Source of the DNA: Allodiplogaster sudhausi | Taxonomy: Eukaryota; Nematoda; Chromadorea; Rhabditida; Diplogasteridae | Direction: 5' to 3' | Assembly (NCBI GenBank): GCA_945643635.1 | Contig: CALZFC010000043.1 | Location: 64,501-128,500, forward strand | DNA length: 64,000 nucleotides | Part shown: one piece after another, positions 18,581 through 32,501 of the stretch | Position numbering within the stretch: position 1 is the first letter of the stretch | Layout: each line of letters starts with the position of its first letter | Notes under the pieces: generated by a model | What the model was told of the DNA's origin: nothing | The model's database searches: none | The model's input: the letters and a program-made list of their open reading frames with translations, nothing else | Program-made: the position numbers and the translations under genes

Positions 18581-19169
18581 ATCTCTTTTTCCTCACTCGC
18601 ACTCGTTAACTTTCTCCTGTGCGCCGAAGTACATTTATAGAAACTGTCAAATAGAAAGAAATGAAGGAACCGAACTCAGTTTCTGTTCCTCTCGGTGGTA
18701 TTCCTATAAAAAGTGAACATTCTGAGTGTGCTTATGTATTTTCATCAGTTAGTTAAATCTTCATCTGATTGTAGTTATTCGCGGGTTCATTCGTTTGTCT
18801 ATTTAATATCAGCTCTCCAATGTTGAGCACGCCAAAAGAGAGCTTTTCAACGTGCCGCGAAGTTACTTGATAAAATGTATGGACGTCTCCGTTCTCTTTT
18901 CGGGAGCAAGGCTGTTGTATCCAATTCTTGCTGTTGATTACCTTTTCCTTCTTTTAAACCATATTGTTTGTAGTAAAGAAAGTGACGAGAATGTGACCTG
19001 TCGTAATACCGTATTTTTATCTAAGCTATTGTTTGCGTCAAGAGGAAATCGCCCATTCACATTAATCATTTCGCAATCATGAGAGCTCTTTCATTAATTT
19101 TTTTTTGGCTAGAATAATTTATATAATTCTCTTTTTGTAGAAACGCTCTCGGCCGTTTGGAATCGGAGA
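18581..19169. other. Intergenic, YME1L to RWDD2
   Basis: Spacer with no supported gene. Its right part probably contains the RWDD2 promoter and 5' UTR (a possible acceptor TTGTAG lies at 19135-19140). Confidence 0.45.
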
Positions 19170-20444
19170 ATGCAGGCCGACGAGTTGGCTGTTCTTCAGT
19201 CTATGTTCGTTCCTGAATACATTTTCCTGAAAGATTTCCCTGTAAATTCTACCCAGGTATGAAGTGGGTCGTGAGCTGATCTTCTCTAAATGTTGCTCTG
19301 AGGATGAAAATGGAATAATTCTTGCTAACAATTTCACGCTTCGACTGGTTAGCTTATCATCATACCAAGTGGAACTGTATGCATAAAATTCGGTATTTAG
19401 GATATAGATGGGCATCTTCTTGAGATCTTTGCTAATTTACCCAAGCAATATCCAGAAGAAGAATTTCCTAATATACGTGTTTCAGTTGATGCTAACGTCT
19501 ACAATATTGACGGGTTACTTTTATTCCTGCTGAAAAACAACTAGCTTAAAATGATCATATTTTTCCAGAGTGAATCACTCAATTCGCGGCTGGATAAAGT
19601 CACAAGAACAGGGTCGCCCGCTTATTATCGAAATAATTGAAGAAATTCGCGATTCTCTGCCGAATTTTCGTTTGGTTACATCCTACAACCTGAAGAATAA
19701 TGCTTCGCCAAACGGGTGTCATCACGGTAAACAGGTAAGAATGTTCTAGATGTATTGTTGAAGTTCGTGCTGGCGATAAACTAGTTAGTGTTGTTAGGGT
19801 GGGATTGTTGGAAAGCCATTGGGAGCAAGCTCATTGTCAGTGCATCGCGCCTATTTATCGGCCTGACAAGTAGTCAAGCTTTGTCCATTAAAACATAATG
19901 CGTTGTTGAGGAGGATGCTGACGGCAAACTGGCTCGTTTCTGGATCCTGAGCCACCATCTCTATTCACATGAGAAACGGTCAAACATCATTAAAGAAGCG
20001 CAGTCCCTTCGACTCGGCGGATTCAGCACGCCAGGCAAACCCGCTGTCGTTGTTATTGAGGTTTGCCTTTGTATTTACTCTCAGTGTATGCAAATATTGA
20101 TCGAGATGAAATAAAAAAATGGAAAAATTAATAGATAAAAATGGATAGAATTAAATGAATATTGAATTGGAAGTGTGACGGCCACCGTTGTTCAGGGCAC
20201 AGCTGAGGAAGTCCGGCAGTTCTGGTCGTACATCCGTACTTGGTCATGGAAGAAGATTACTTTGATGGAGACCGAGGAGGCCTCTAGCGAAGATACTACG
20301 TTTTTACGATTCAGAGGGAAGTTCGAGGAGCACGTCTTTGACTGTGAGCACGGCGACCACCGCAAGGTTGACACGGCTGATGTCAAGCGTCTTCTTGAGA
20401 AGCATCATTTGGCTGACCACTTTAATAATCTTTATGACATATAA
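19170..20444 (+). CDS. RWDD2-type protein (RWD domain + DUF1115)
   Basis: Six exons: 19170-19256, 19303-19347, 19401-19513, 19569-19734, 19911-20060 and 20196-20444 (TAA). The N-terminal RWD domain is visible as MQADELAVLQSMFVPEY, then LEIFANLPKQYPEEEFPNIRV, then RGWIKSQEQGRPLIIEIIEE. The C-terminal DUF1115 has WILSHHLYSHEKRSNIIKEA, LGGFSTPGKPAVVVIEG and EEVRQFWSYIRTWSWKKITL. Human RWDD2A/B share this order and length. RWD domains bind partners in GCN2- and SUMO-type pathways, but the function of RWDD2 is not established. Introns are 46, 53, 55, 176 and 135 bases. Confidence 0.9.
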
Positions 20445-20601
20445 TATTTTTTGTGGTTTTATTTTCAAATATAATTTTTGTTTCATGGAAAGTTTGTATA
20501 AACTGATATTATTGCTGATGCGTTCGTGAAATGCTCTGGTTGTTTTCCGCAGAAGCCTACCTTTACTAGTTGTTTGTGTTTTAGTTAAGCCTTTAACTAA
20601 G

Positions 20602-22031
20602 ATGTGGTCGTCTAAAGTGAGCGCACTGCCAGCAGAGTCTTCCATCTTGATACTCGGGCCGAGTGGTCAGCTTCTTCCTAGTTATTTATGCGATCAGACG
20701 GCCTTGATTTCTTTGTTCTTCTTCGTAGCACGTACCATTAACACCTTTGTCCTTGCAGAATCAGTTACTCATGGTCTGAGCAGTTCCACAGTGAAGGCCA
20801 CTGGCTCGTCTGTTCGTGGTGTGTACAGATTTCCTTCACTCTTAACATTCTCTCATTGTTTTCTGCTTCCGTATCCAAAGAGCTTTTTCGTCAGACTTGC
20901 CGTCGTCAGCCATTTTCTCTGCTGTTGTCCTCGAAAGTGAAGGAATGGCTGCGAATCTGGAGGATCTGTTGTCGCTGGCCTTTTCTCGTCTCTCTCCTGG
21001 CGGTGTTCTCGCACTTCGGGCGCCTGGAGGTTCGTATTTCTACGACTTCATTCAGTGATCGAAACACTTTGACGCCAGACACAGGGCTGATTTTCCCTTT
21101 GCTCAAGTTGACTGTTTAGAAGTTGGCGTTACTACTGTGGAGAGGAAGCTTCGGCTGTGTGGGTTTGTGGAGGAGAGCGTCTCATTTGCATGTGGTGAGA
21201 AGTCATTGACTTTTTTCTCTTCTCGCTTTTCTTCCTTACTCTCATAGTACGCCTTCGTAAGAATAAGCTAGAATTCTCGATTCAGATTTGTGCCTCCATG
21301 AAAAGATTCCCGTTACAAATAGCTTTGGTTGCAGAAGGAGTGATTGAGGGCCACGCCCTCCGGCCTAGTTTCGACGAATCACCTCAGGCCATTTCACTCG
21401 ACATGGAATTAGTGGATGAGGAGAGTCTGCTTACCGAAGAAGACCTCATTCGAAATACTCGGGAACAATCACAGCGTACGTGAGCTGCAGTTAGCGAGAG
21501 ACGTGAGAGAGTGAGACAGAAGAGAGTGAGACAGAAGAGAGTGAGAAAGGGAGAAAGAGAGGGGAGAGAGTGATTTAATTATAATGGAGCTAGTTGGACA
21601 TGACGAGGTATATTTCAGTGGAATGCGGAACAGAGAAGAAGAAGAAGGCTTGTAAGAACTGCACTTGTGGACTGGCAGAGATGAACGAGGAGGAGAAGGC
21701 TGCCAAACCTAAGGCTAAGTCGGGATGTGGCAATGTCAGAGAGGAAGAGAGAGAGAGAGACGGGAGAGATAGAGACAGCGAGAGAGGAAGAGGAATAGCG
21801 ACAGGAGAGATGGAGACAGCGAGAGAGAGAGAGAAGGGAGAAATAGGGGAGAAAAATTGTAGTGGAGACTGAGGGGTGAGAACGAGAGCAGAGAAAGAAA
21901 GAAGCTGACTTGTGTTGCAGTGTGCTCTGGGGGATGCCTTCAGATGCTCTTCGTGTCCTTACATCGGCACTCCGCCCTTTAAGCCTGGCCAGACTCTCAA
22001 ACTCAACACGGTCGACGATCTTGACTTTTAG
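20602..22031 (+). CDS. CIAPIN1: CIAPIN1 (anamorsin), cytosolic Fe-S assembly factor
   Basis: Seven exons: 20602-20665, 20759-20818, 20883-21029, 21120-21194, 21248-21475, 21619-21734 and 21921-22031 (TAG). The protein has a shortened methyltransferase-like N-domain ([33 protein letters not shown]). A linker with acidic [17 protein letters not shown] precedes the two cysteine motifs that bind Fe-S clusters: [18 protein letters not shown], and the twin CX2C region CGN...[22 protein letters not shown]1 takes electrons from NDOR1 for the cytosolic Fe-S assembly machinery and acts partly in the mitochondrial intermembrane space. It is shorter than the human protein at the N-terminus. Confidence 0.92.
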
Positions 22032-22569
22032 ATTTGTTGCAATTTGCATTATGAGATAAATATTTGATTGCTGCTAAAATGTTCGGATGATATGTACATT
22101 CAACTACCATCAAGAGGAAAGATTAATCTTGTACATTTATATCCGGAGAAACAGATTAGTTTTCGTTCATGTAACATGCCTCAAATAAGATGGGGGCAAT
22201 TCATTGTGAGGGAAGCACAGTTCTTTCAACTGACAAAAAATTTGACATGGCTTTGAAATGTAGTGAATTTGTTACCATATCAGACGAATATCTCAAAACG
22301 TAAGAAACATTAAACTTTCTCTATTTTCCGGCTGAAATAGTGATGGCAGTTTATCACGTGGGAAGTTAATTGTTATTATAGAAAGGAGTGGATGAATGTA
22401 TGTCGCTATATGCTTTCTTTTTAGCTAGTAGCGTATGTACTTTAATGTTTCTTTATCTATTCATATAAGTGGCCTTTTCCGTCAACTTGGACTATTCTCC
22501 ATCCTTTTCTTCACAAATGCTCGCTTGGTTTACTAAATGTCTTGAGAAACAGCGAAGGAAACCGAAGCG
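22032..22569. other. Intergenic, CIAPIN1 to Mondo
   Basis: AT-rich spacer without a recognisable gene. An acceptor-like ACAG at 22550-22553 and the following bases may be part of the Mondo 5' UTR. Confidence 0.45.
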
Positions 22570-23794
22570 ATGGCAGAGTCACGCGAGACCATCCACTCCG
22601 GCCATTTCATGACTTCCAATCCACATTCTGAAGCTGTTCCCGACGACGGCGACGAGGATGTAGAGGTGGGTATTTATTTTATTTTATTTTGAGTCAGCCC
22701 ATTTTCGATATAGGTGGATGTCGTTGAAGATGACGATAAAGGAGGCGACTGCAAGATGGGCGGCAGTGTCAAGGTTGGTAATTGGTCGCATATTTTTATT
22801 TCTTTATTTTCTTTAGCTTAATGGTGTTATGCTTCCATTAGCAAGTTGAGGATGAGAAGCCGGTGACTTTCTACAAGTTCGGCCCGCAGAAGACTCAGTC
22901 CATAGCCATCGACGTTTCTCTCAATAAACTCAACAAATGCATCAAAGTTGCTTACAAGTAAGATCTTCTCATTAATTATGTCCTTACTCTTTTTTTTCGT
23001 GAATGGGTACATAACATGTTTGTTTTGGGTGCTTCCTTTATGTATGGCTTTCCTAAATATTTAGCTACAATTGTGATTGGATGATTAAATTACAGCAAGA
23101 TGACAACACCAAAATGGAAAGACTTCAAGGGCCTGCGGCTGCACTGGAAACAACGGATTCGACTGAACAACGTCATCTGGAGGGCATATCATATGGAATG
23201 TTCGTTTCAGACTCAATTTATCATCACTCATCTCTGTTCATTTCATTCTAATTTTACATTGGATCTGTTCTTTTCAGTTGGTGTTCCTCGAAGGAAGAAG
23301 AGGACCCCCTATTGTTACTTTACCGTGCCTGATGACGATACAACTCACGCGAAGATTGAGGTTGGAGGGTACAATCAGGTGAGTAGAATAGAGAGGGCCA
23401 GACGGAGAGGGAGAATGATAAAGAGAGAGCAAGTGGATAGAGAGAGAGAGAGAGACAGCGAGAGAGATCGTGTGAGTGGAATGGACGAGTGACACTTCTT
23501 CCAATGTAAATCTTATCTTCCAATGTAAATCTTAGGTGTGCTCACAACTAATGTAATGAGTATAATGAAGAGTGCTTGAGGGGAGTGTGCTGGAGGGGAT
23601 GTACTGGAAGAGGCGGATGGCTGCGGTTTGTGCTCAGTACAAGAGATGGAGACACTACTCGAAGAAGCACCCGTACATGGCAGTCAGGAAGGCAGGAAGG
23701 GAACCACCACTCATTCTCAGCAGGAAGCGGGTTGGCAAGGAAGAGGGAAAGAGTGAGAGAGAGATAGAAAGAGAGGAGAGAAAAAGAGAGCGAC

Positions 23795-23833
<39 letters not shown>

Positions 23834-26708
23834 GGGAGGGAGAGAGAGGTTCCTCAGTTCTTCACGCCTTGAGGGGTCTTAAATGACTTTCATCTTCTAA
23901 TCTTTTCGGCCGAAATGCTTATTATTTTCCTCTATTATGTATTATGTAGAACGCTTGTCGTTAATATGGACTGATTTGCCGATAGCAATAGTGGTTGACG
24001 TCATTCAGTTCTCGTTTCGAACATATTCCAATGTAACTTGCTGCTCCATAAAGTATCTTTCCTCTCTTGAATGTGTTGAACCCTTTTCCAGTACAAGATT
24101 GATTGAATGTGTTTACAGCCACACTCTGGAAGTGGTCTTCCTCAGTCCTCCGTCTTCCCTTCTCTCGAACCCCCTCCAAAGAGTCAGACGCCTAAGAATA
24201 CCTCCACGGAGTACTTTGACATTGATGAGTTCGAGAACGAGTTCACTGACACTCTCTTCGACTCTCTCAAGGAACCATATATCTTCCCTAATCCGAAAGA
24301 AATGAGTCAGTCCACGCCTTCAATTGTCGCCCATTCGGAAAGAGTTGTTCTTTGAGTGCAAAGTGGAAACGCGGATATAATGCAGCCCGGTCTGCTTTCC
24401 CTTCAGCCATCTCTGGAGGAGATCATGGCCAGCCTAAGTTGGTCATATTCGCTTCATTTCTGTAGCATTTAACACTTCCAGTCTCAATTTCTTATACTAA
24501 ATATTGTGCCATTCGTTTTATTTTGTTTTCTCAGTTGGAGAAGATCAGCCAGGAGGGAGTGGCGAGATGATTCCCCATTCGTTGGCGAGTTCTTCGTTCC
24601 CGCCTCGCATCTCTTCCCTCTCCCCTTTCCCCTCCTCACGCTCTTCTCACCCTTCCCATCACAACTCCTCCCAAGGTCCTGCTGACTACTCAGCCAAGGA
24701 CTACCAAGCAGCCAGCATGCTTATTCAGTACAGGTTAGCGGTTGAGAGCGGGAGAGGGAGAGAGGGGGGAGGGGAGAGGGGGGGAGGGGAGAGAGAGGGG
24801 GGAGGGGAGAGAGAGGGGGAGGGGAGAGAGAGGGGGAGGGGAGAGAGGGGGAGGAGGAGGGGGGGGGAAGAGACATAAAGTAGTAAGTGTAAAGAGAAAG
24901 GAGAAAGGGGCTATTTATCTCCTCTTATCATTCTCTCCCATTAAGCGAGCAGAAAAGCCGTCTGTCCATGGTTCCACCTCCTGCTGTTCTGCCTCAATCT
25001 TCTGCTTCTACTCCCTTTAGTAGTCCCTCCGACTATCACTCATGGAAAGCTCCCGGCCCGAATTCCAACTTTCTAGTAAGTTTATGTTCTCTCTCTCTCG
25101 CTCTCTCGCTCTCTCTCTCTCGCTCACTCTCTACTCTCTCGCTCACTCTCTCTCTCGCTCATTCTCTCTCTCTCTCGCTCTCTCTCACCCTCTCACTCTC
25201 GCTCACTCTCTCTCTCTCTCACTCTCTCTCGTTTTTCGCTCTCTCGTTCTCTCTCTCTCTCTCTCTCTCGTAGATGCCTGGAGGAGAGCAGATGCCGGGT
25301 AGTTCGGATTACGTGCCTCAGTTCCTGTCAGCCTCTCGCTCGAGTGCTGCTCCGTTCCGTCCTCTGGCTGCGTCGCCCGGTGTAGCTTTCGGAGTGATTC
25401 CTCCGTCATCCCGTTGCTGGTTCGAGTCCGCCGGTCTGGGCGGGTCAGGGGCGGGGTCTCTCCAGGCTCCGCCTCCCTCTGCTCCGCCTCTCGACTGCAA
25501 TTCTAAGCATTCCCTCTCCGGCCTCCCCTCCTTACGAACTACTCCTCCTTTGGTGCAGAAGGTCAGTCCATTCTGTGTGTGGGGAGAGTGGGAAGAGTTT
25601 TGTTTGCAGAGTTCCTCCTCTTCTGGATGCCTTCCCCAGCAGACTCTCATGGAGAGACTGGGGAGGAGGGGCGGAGTGGGCGGAGCCTCGGCCACTTCCT
25701 CTCACTGGCCAGACGCTTCTTCTGCCTCCTCTTCATCTTCCACTCTTGCCTTCCCTCTCCCTTCTCAACCACTCAGTGCTCCAGTTCAACGGAGTTCGAA
25801 GAATCCATGGGATGGCGAGGTTCCCTCCTTCCCTATTCTTTGTTACAGTATTCTTCATCCTCTAGGTTCTCTCCTTCTCTCCCTTGTGTTACAGTATGCT
25901 TCTTCCTTTAGGATCCTTCGAATTCTCGCCATCCGTTTGCTTCATCGGAAGACAGTGACAAGGAGGAGATGAAAGCGGTGAAGGAGGAGATGGCAACTCC
26001 TTGTCCTGGGCCGCCCCCTGCAAAGCAACGCCGAACAAAACAAGTTCATTCCTCCTGTCAAGATCTTCCTTTCATGTTTTCTTCTCTTTTAGGTGCCCGC
26101 TGACTCGACTTTGCATCCCACGGAAAGAAAGAGGATTCTTCATTTACACGCAGAACAGAGCAGGAGACTCGCACTCAAGGATGGATTCGATCAGCTACTC
26201 AATTATGTAACTGAAACATAGAAAAAGACTTAAGGGACAGTAATCTTGGCTCTGCAGCTGCCAGATGTCCACTCTGCTGGCATGAAACCAACGAACGCGA
26301 TGGTACTGGCCAGGGCAGCAGAGCATATCAAGGAGCTCAGAGAGAGGAAGAGCGAGGCGCAGAGGAAGGCACAGCAGCTCAGCAACACTATTCAACTGCT
26401 CAATGAGCGAATCTCGTATCTTGAGAGGGAGAGATCGAGAGAGAGAGACAGAGAGAGAAAGAGAATGGGAGCGAGAAAGAGAGAGAGAGAGAGAATGGGG
26501 GAGAGAGAGAGAGAGAGAATGGGGGGGGGGAGAGAGAGAGAGGAGGAGAGTGAAAGATGACCTTGAGGAGCGTCCAGTCAGCCCTGCCAGCCAGCAAAAA
26601 GCACTCGGAGGGCGCAGGAGGTTCCCAGCCAAGTGCGCTGCAACAATTCTTCGAGCGATACACAAAAGAGCGAGCCAAGCAGGAGTGGCCGTTCTGGCTG
26701 GTTAGTGC

Positions 26709-26745
<37 letters not shown>

Positions 26746-26835
26746 CTCTCTCTCTCGCTCTCTCTCTCCCTCTCTCCTCTCTCTCTCCTCTCTCTCTCTC
26801 TATCTCTCTCTCTCTCCCTCTCTCCTCTCTCTCTC

Positions 26836-26867
<32 letters not shown>

Positions 26868-27111
26868 GCTTAAGATGGCTCGTCTGTTGCAACCGGTGGT
26901 AGACTCCTTGGCGTGCTCGCTAAAAGATATCTCGGATGGCAGCCCCGATCAGCTGGCATCTGCAGTCCGCTCCTGGCTGGCCTCGAATTGGCACGTGGCC
27001 AAGCTCCGCCCCCTTGCCTCGGAAGTGCTCGTCTATCTCGCGACAAGCACACGGATTCTCACTCAACCGGATACTCTCCGACGACATGTTGAGGAGAACA
27101 TTTCGAAGTGA
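22570..27111 (+). CDS. MLXIP: Mondo (MLXIP/MLXIPL, MondoA/ChREBP) bHLH-zip glucose-responsive transcription factor
   Basis: Seventeen exons, among them 22570-22665, 22714-22773, 22842-22957, 23096-23199, 23278-23378, 23581-23730, 24119-about 24350, 24386-24437, 24535-24733, 24946-25075, 25274-25561, 25640-25819, 25912-26043, 26093-26206, 26258-26415, 26568-26700 and 26875-27111. The Mondo conserved region is clear: IHSGHFMTSNPHSEA, FGPQKTQSIAIDVSLNKLNK, PKWKDFKGLRLHWKQRIRLN and EGMYWKRRMAAVCAQYKRW. The bHLH-zip follows (ERKRILHLHAEQSRRLALKD, then VLARAAEHIKELRE). A C-terminal dimerisation/cytoplasmic-localisation domain ends the protein. With Mlx it activates carbohydrate-response genes when glucose-6-phosphate rises. 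Several introns contain long CT or GA repeats. The end of exon 7 is approximate. Confidence 0.92.
23780..23832 (+). repeat. (GA)n microsatellite in a Mondo intron
   Basis: A GA dinucleotide run follows the 5' splice site of exon 23581-23730. Related GGGGAGA repeats occur at about 24745-24865 and GA runs at 26430-26550 in other Mondo introns. Confidence 0.8.
25085..25272 (+). repeat. (CT)n microsatellite abutting a Mondo 3' splice site
   Basis: Nearly pure CT/CTCG repeats run directly into TAG and the exon at 25274, so the repeat itself forms the polypyrimidine tract. A second such tract is at about 26710-26865, ending at the acceptor before 26875. Confidence 0.85.
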
Positions 27112-27557
27112 AGAAGAGAATCATTCATTTCCTTCATCACCATTCGGTTCATTATAAGCTGGAAATCTATCTTTTCTATGTAAATATTTGCCTACATTTA
27201 ACATGTTTGGACTTTGATACTACGTTTTTGTGCCATTTTCGATGACAATGCTTTCATGACAAAGTAAATTTGCAACGTGGATCTGATTACCATCTTTTCA
27301 CACATTCTTATTCATGCTTTTGTTGTGAATTGACAAATACAGCATGTGTCAACGGAAACTATGGGGGGATCAAAGGGCCGAGAAAGAAAGAAAGAAAGGA
27401 GAGAAGGGCTGATGAGAATGAGGTTGATGCGGTTGGGACACGCAGTGCGAGTGGGAATCGAAAGAAGAACAACACTGGACGGAGTGGGCAGAGTATTCAG
27501 GTCGGTGATGCTATGCAAGGATACTCACTTTCACGATGCTTCCTCTCTCTCTCTCTT

Positions 27558-27607
<50 letters not shown>

Positions 27608-28774
27608 ACTCTTTCTTTCTTTCCATATCTTTCTCTCTAACGAGCCGAATGCCACGGTTCTTTTATTCCGAGGCTGGCCAATTTCTTTCTTCCACGGCTT
27701 CATACACCTCGTCAATCTGCATGGCATGGCGACCGTCTCGCGCTTCTCTAAATCTCTCATCCTGCCCTATCTTTCTTTCTCTCCTCAATTTCGTCACCTA
27801 TCTCTCTCTCTCTCTCTCGCTCTCTCTCTCTCTCTGCTATCATTATCTCCGTAGCAGCGCAGATTCATGAGAGTATGTGCATATGTGACGCGCGGTGGTT
27901 GAACGGAAAGAGTCTGACTCGTCCCTCCTCTTCCCACTTTCTGCTTTTCCTTTCTCCGGTTCTCACTTTTCATTGACTTCATATATCCCAGTGCTGCGCG
28001 CAGCTGCGAGGAGCCTCCTTATATTGTAAATATGATTCTTTTGATTCTCTCTATATTCCTGGTCGTTCTAGCAGATAGAGCCGGTAAAAAAGGCCTTTTC
28101 ATTTCTTTCTTTCGCGTTACAATTAGCATGACTGGAGAAAGAATAGAAATTCTTCCCGAATTCGTGCCTTGATGCATCTTCTGCTCTTTCCATTTATATC
28201 ATTTGAGACTCTACGAAATTGCCACTTTTATTCTGTAGTAGTTATACATGATAGATAGATAATCAACATGTACCAAGAGAAAAAAAATTATGCCTTCCGA
28301 TTTATGAATTTGTTCTTTCTAGTAATCTAGATAACGTTAAATTAACATATCGAATTGTACATATATACTATTATACTACCACGTGCGTTTTACAATGCTG
28401 TAAATAAATGAAATTAAATGAAGGTTCTCACTACTGGCTGGCAAATCGTTTTCCTCTCATTTGTCAATGCTTCGTCTGTACCTATGTAAATTCCGACCAG
28501 AGTTGCACTTCGAAATTCGCTTACGTGCTCAATTTACATCTGAGCTAGGGTGAAGCGGGAGCTGTGAGAGCAAGAAAGAGGGAGATTGAGAGAGAGAACG
28601 ACAGATGGAGAACGAGAGAGAGAGAGAGAGCTCCGCTGTTGCTGGCGTGTCTATCCTTTCCTCGCCAGTAGTGCCTTCTCCTCCCATGGCAGGCAAAAAG
28701 GGATACATTTATAAGTAATGAGTGTAATCTGGATGATGTCTCCTCTCCTAGAGAAGAACTCCTTCCTTCCTCGG
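27112..28774. other. Intergenic, Mondo to CA10-like, with CT/GA microsatellites
   Basis: The stretch holds CT runs at about 27540-27620 and 27800-27836 and GA runs at about 28560-28632. The open frames here are short, mostly created by the repeats, and match nothing I know. A spliced minus-strand gene between 27990 and 27300 cannot be excluded (IDEVYEAVEERNWPASE is open there), but I could not build one. Confidence 0.4.
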
Positions 28775-29811
28775 ATGGAGAAGAGACTGACGCTGCTTGC
28801 CTTTCTTCTCCTCTTCGCTTCTCCCTCTCGCCCCTCCCGCTCCGACTCGTCTGAGTACCCCTGGAGCTATGATTTATACGCATTCGGAGGTTCCATTCCA
28901 ACCATACACTCTCTTTATATTATTCCATTTAATTTCACTTAACATTTTATCCCTTAAATTTTCAGTCACAAGTGTTATAAGAGATTTGGGAAACATCCTG
29001 TTAAAGAAACTTGGACGAAGACTGTTTCGAATGTGGAGATGACGAGGGCAAGAGAGTGAGAGAGAGGGAGATTTAGAAAATGAGTGTGAGAGAAAGAGAG
29101 ATAAAGAGAGTGAGAGAAAGAGAGATAAAGAGAGTGAGAGAATGAGAATAAAGAGAGTGAGAGAAAGAGAGATAAAGAGAGTGTGAGAATCAGAGATAGA
29201 GAGTGAGGTAAGGAGAGTGAGAGAAAGAGAGAAAAAGAAATATATTGAGAGAGACAGGATTGTAAGAGAGAAAACGAGAGAGTGTGAGAGACAGACAGTG
29301 AAAACTTTCTCATAACGAATCGCTGAGCTACTCTAAAAATTAGTTTTAGATATCCGGGACTCTCAACTATTTTTTTTAACCCCATTAACCTCAATTGTCA
29401 AGCCGTTTTTCTTTTGCTTACATGGAATGATACAGTATAAGCTATTCCATATGTATATTCGACCAATAAATCCGTATGTATATTCTGGTTCTTTGATTCC
29501 CATTCTTCCCTCTGATATCGGGACGAACCAAAGAAAGGAGTATGAATTGTGAGGATGTGATTGAGGCCCAGAGTGGTGGGGAGTGCTAGAGAAGAGATGG
29601 GAGATGTGCCGGAGAGGGAAGCTCCAGTCACCCATCGACATCCGTCCCAATCATCTCCTCTACGATCCACGACTCACACCCATTCACTTCGACCGCCAGA
29701 CTGTAAGACACGCTCTTAGGTTTCATTCTATTTTTTAGATTCATATGGTTTGAATCTCTTTTTTCCCGCCACTCTTTTTTTTCTGTCGTTTTCACACTCT
29801 TCACCTTCCTC

Positions 29812-29850
<39 letters not shown>

Positions 29851-31039
29851 TTCCCAGGTTGCGTCTGAGTTGGTGAATACTGGTCAACTTCCTCGAGTGC
29901 GTATCGGCAATTCAGTCCGTCGCCCTCCGGCAAACATGAGCGGGGGGCCTCTAGGAAATTACCGGTGAAAAAGGGAGGAGAGCGAGAAAGAGAAATACAG
30001 ACATTTGAGAGGGAGAGAGAGAAGGAGAGAGAGAGGGAGAGAGAGACAGAAGGGGAGAGAAAGAGAGGAAGGAGGGAAAACGAATGGGCGAAGTTGCAGG
30101 TACCGCGTTCAACGAATCGACATTCACTTCGGAGGCCACCTGGACCCTCTCCGTGGAAGCGAGCACACCATCCAAGGCAGTCATCTACCCATGGAGGTCT
30201 TTCTCTCTTCCTAATAGACAAAGTGAAAGTGTCATTCTTCAGTTACAACTGGTTGCCTTCAACTCCGATCTCTACAGTAACTTCTCAGTGGCGGTTCGCT
30301 CTCCGCACGGCATTGCCATTCTCTCCATTCTTGTCGATGCAAGTCATTTCACTCTTGACCTCATCAACAATCATCTTCATTACCAGATAGATAAACTTCA
30401 ATGTTTAAGCTTGGGACGCAGACAAACGAGGAACTCTTGAAGTTGACAATCGCAACTGCGAGTGTGGCCTTTAAGAGTAAGCTGCGCTTTCTTCCCATTC
30501 ATCTTCCCATTGCCTGTTGCTTCAGACAAGAGAGTGGAGCTGCCCAACCTGGCCCCGTGGGGTCTGCTTCCTCTAACCCGCCATTACATCACTTACTCCG
30601 GCTCGATTACCTCTCCGGGCTGCTACGAGACCGTGACTTGGATGATCCTGAACCAGCCAATCCACATCACTTCCCATCACGTCATTCTTCCCTCCCTATC
30701 ATCTCCTACTTATCGAATCCTTTCCAGCTGGAACAATGGTCTCGGATGCTCAAGTCTTCTTCTGCTGGCCCGGCCGACGACTTCCTTGCCCCGAACTTGC
30801 GCCCGATTCAGCCAGACAACCACCGCTTGATCCGCACTAACATTCACCCACGAAAGTTCAAGGTTTCTAGGGGAAAAGAACTCAAAGAGGCATTCCACGA
30901 GAATTCGTAGGATTCGATTGGCGACTGCTCTCTGCCTCTCAGCCGACTTACCTACCGCAGCAACATTCGTGCTGAAGGGATCTCCTCTGGCCACAACTCC
31001 TCCCTTCGTCGCCATTCCAATGCACATCTTTTCCATTAG
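28775..31039 (+). CDS. CA10: Carbonic anhydrase-related protein (CA10/CA11 type), secreted, acatalytic
   Basis: Nine exons: 28775-28889, 29566-29702, 29858-29964, 30100-30196, 30243-30338, 30410-30476, 30526-30680, 30728-30862 and 30911-31039 (TAG). A signal peptide (KRLTLLAFLLLFASPS) is followed by the alpha-CA fold: GPEWWGVLEKRWEMC, LQSPIDIRPNHLLYDPRLTP, ANMSGGPLGNYR, RIDIHFGGHLDPLRGSEHTI, SGSITSPGCYETVTWMI and RPIQPDNHRLIRTNI. Two zinc-ligand histidines are replaced: the motif HFHW reads DIHF, and the third ligand position reads LQLVAFN. It should therefore not hydrate CO2. CA10/11 bind neurexins in vertebrates. The intron after 30338 seems to use a GC donor (GCAAGT), though a GT six bases upstream would keep the frame too. 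Confidence 0.92.
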
Positions 31040-31253
31040 TTATCTCCCATCAGCTACTTCAATTCCAACGGGTCCACTCATATTTATCTCTGCGAAACTC
31101 CAGCGATTGATCTCATTCGACAACTTTTACCGAACTGCAATCAGTAACACTCGAACCGGTGAAAGATTCACTTAAAAAGAGCTCAGTCATTTTGTGTCTC
31201 CTACTAAAATAAACGGTCATTTATCGTTTGCTGTCTACACTTGAAGAAGAAAT

Positions 31254-32501
<1,248 letters not shown>

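Noticed and set aside
27270..27982. Possible gene on either strand between Mondo and the CA10-like gene
   Set aside because: Frames are short, broken by CT repeats, and resemble nothing I recognise; no consistent exon chain could be joined.
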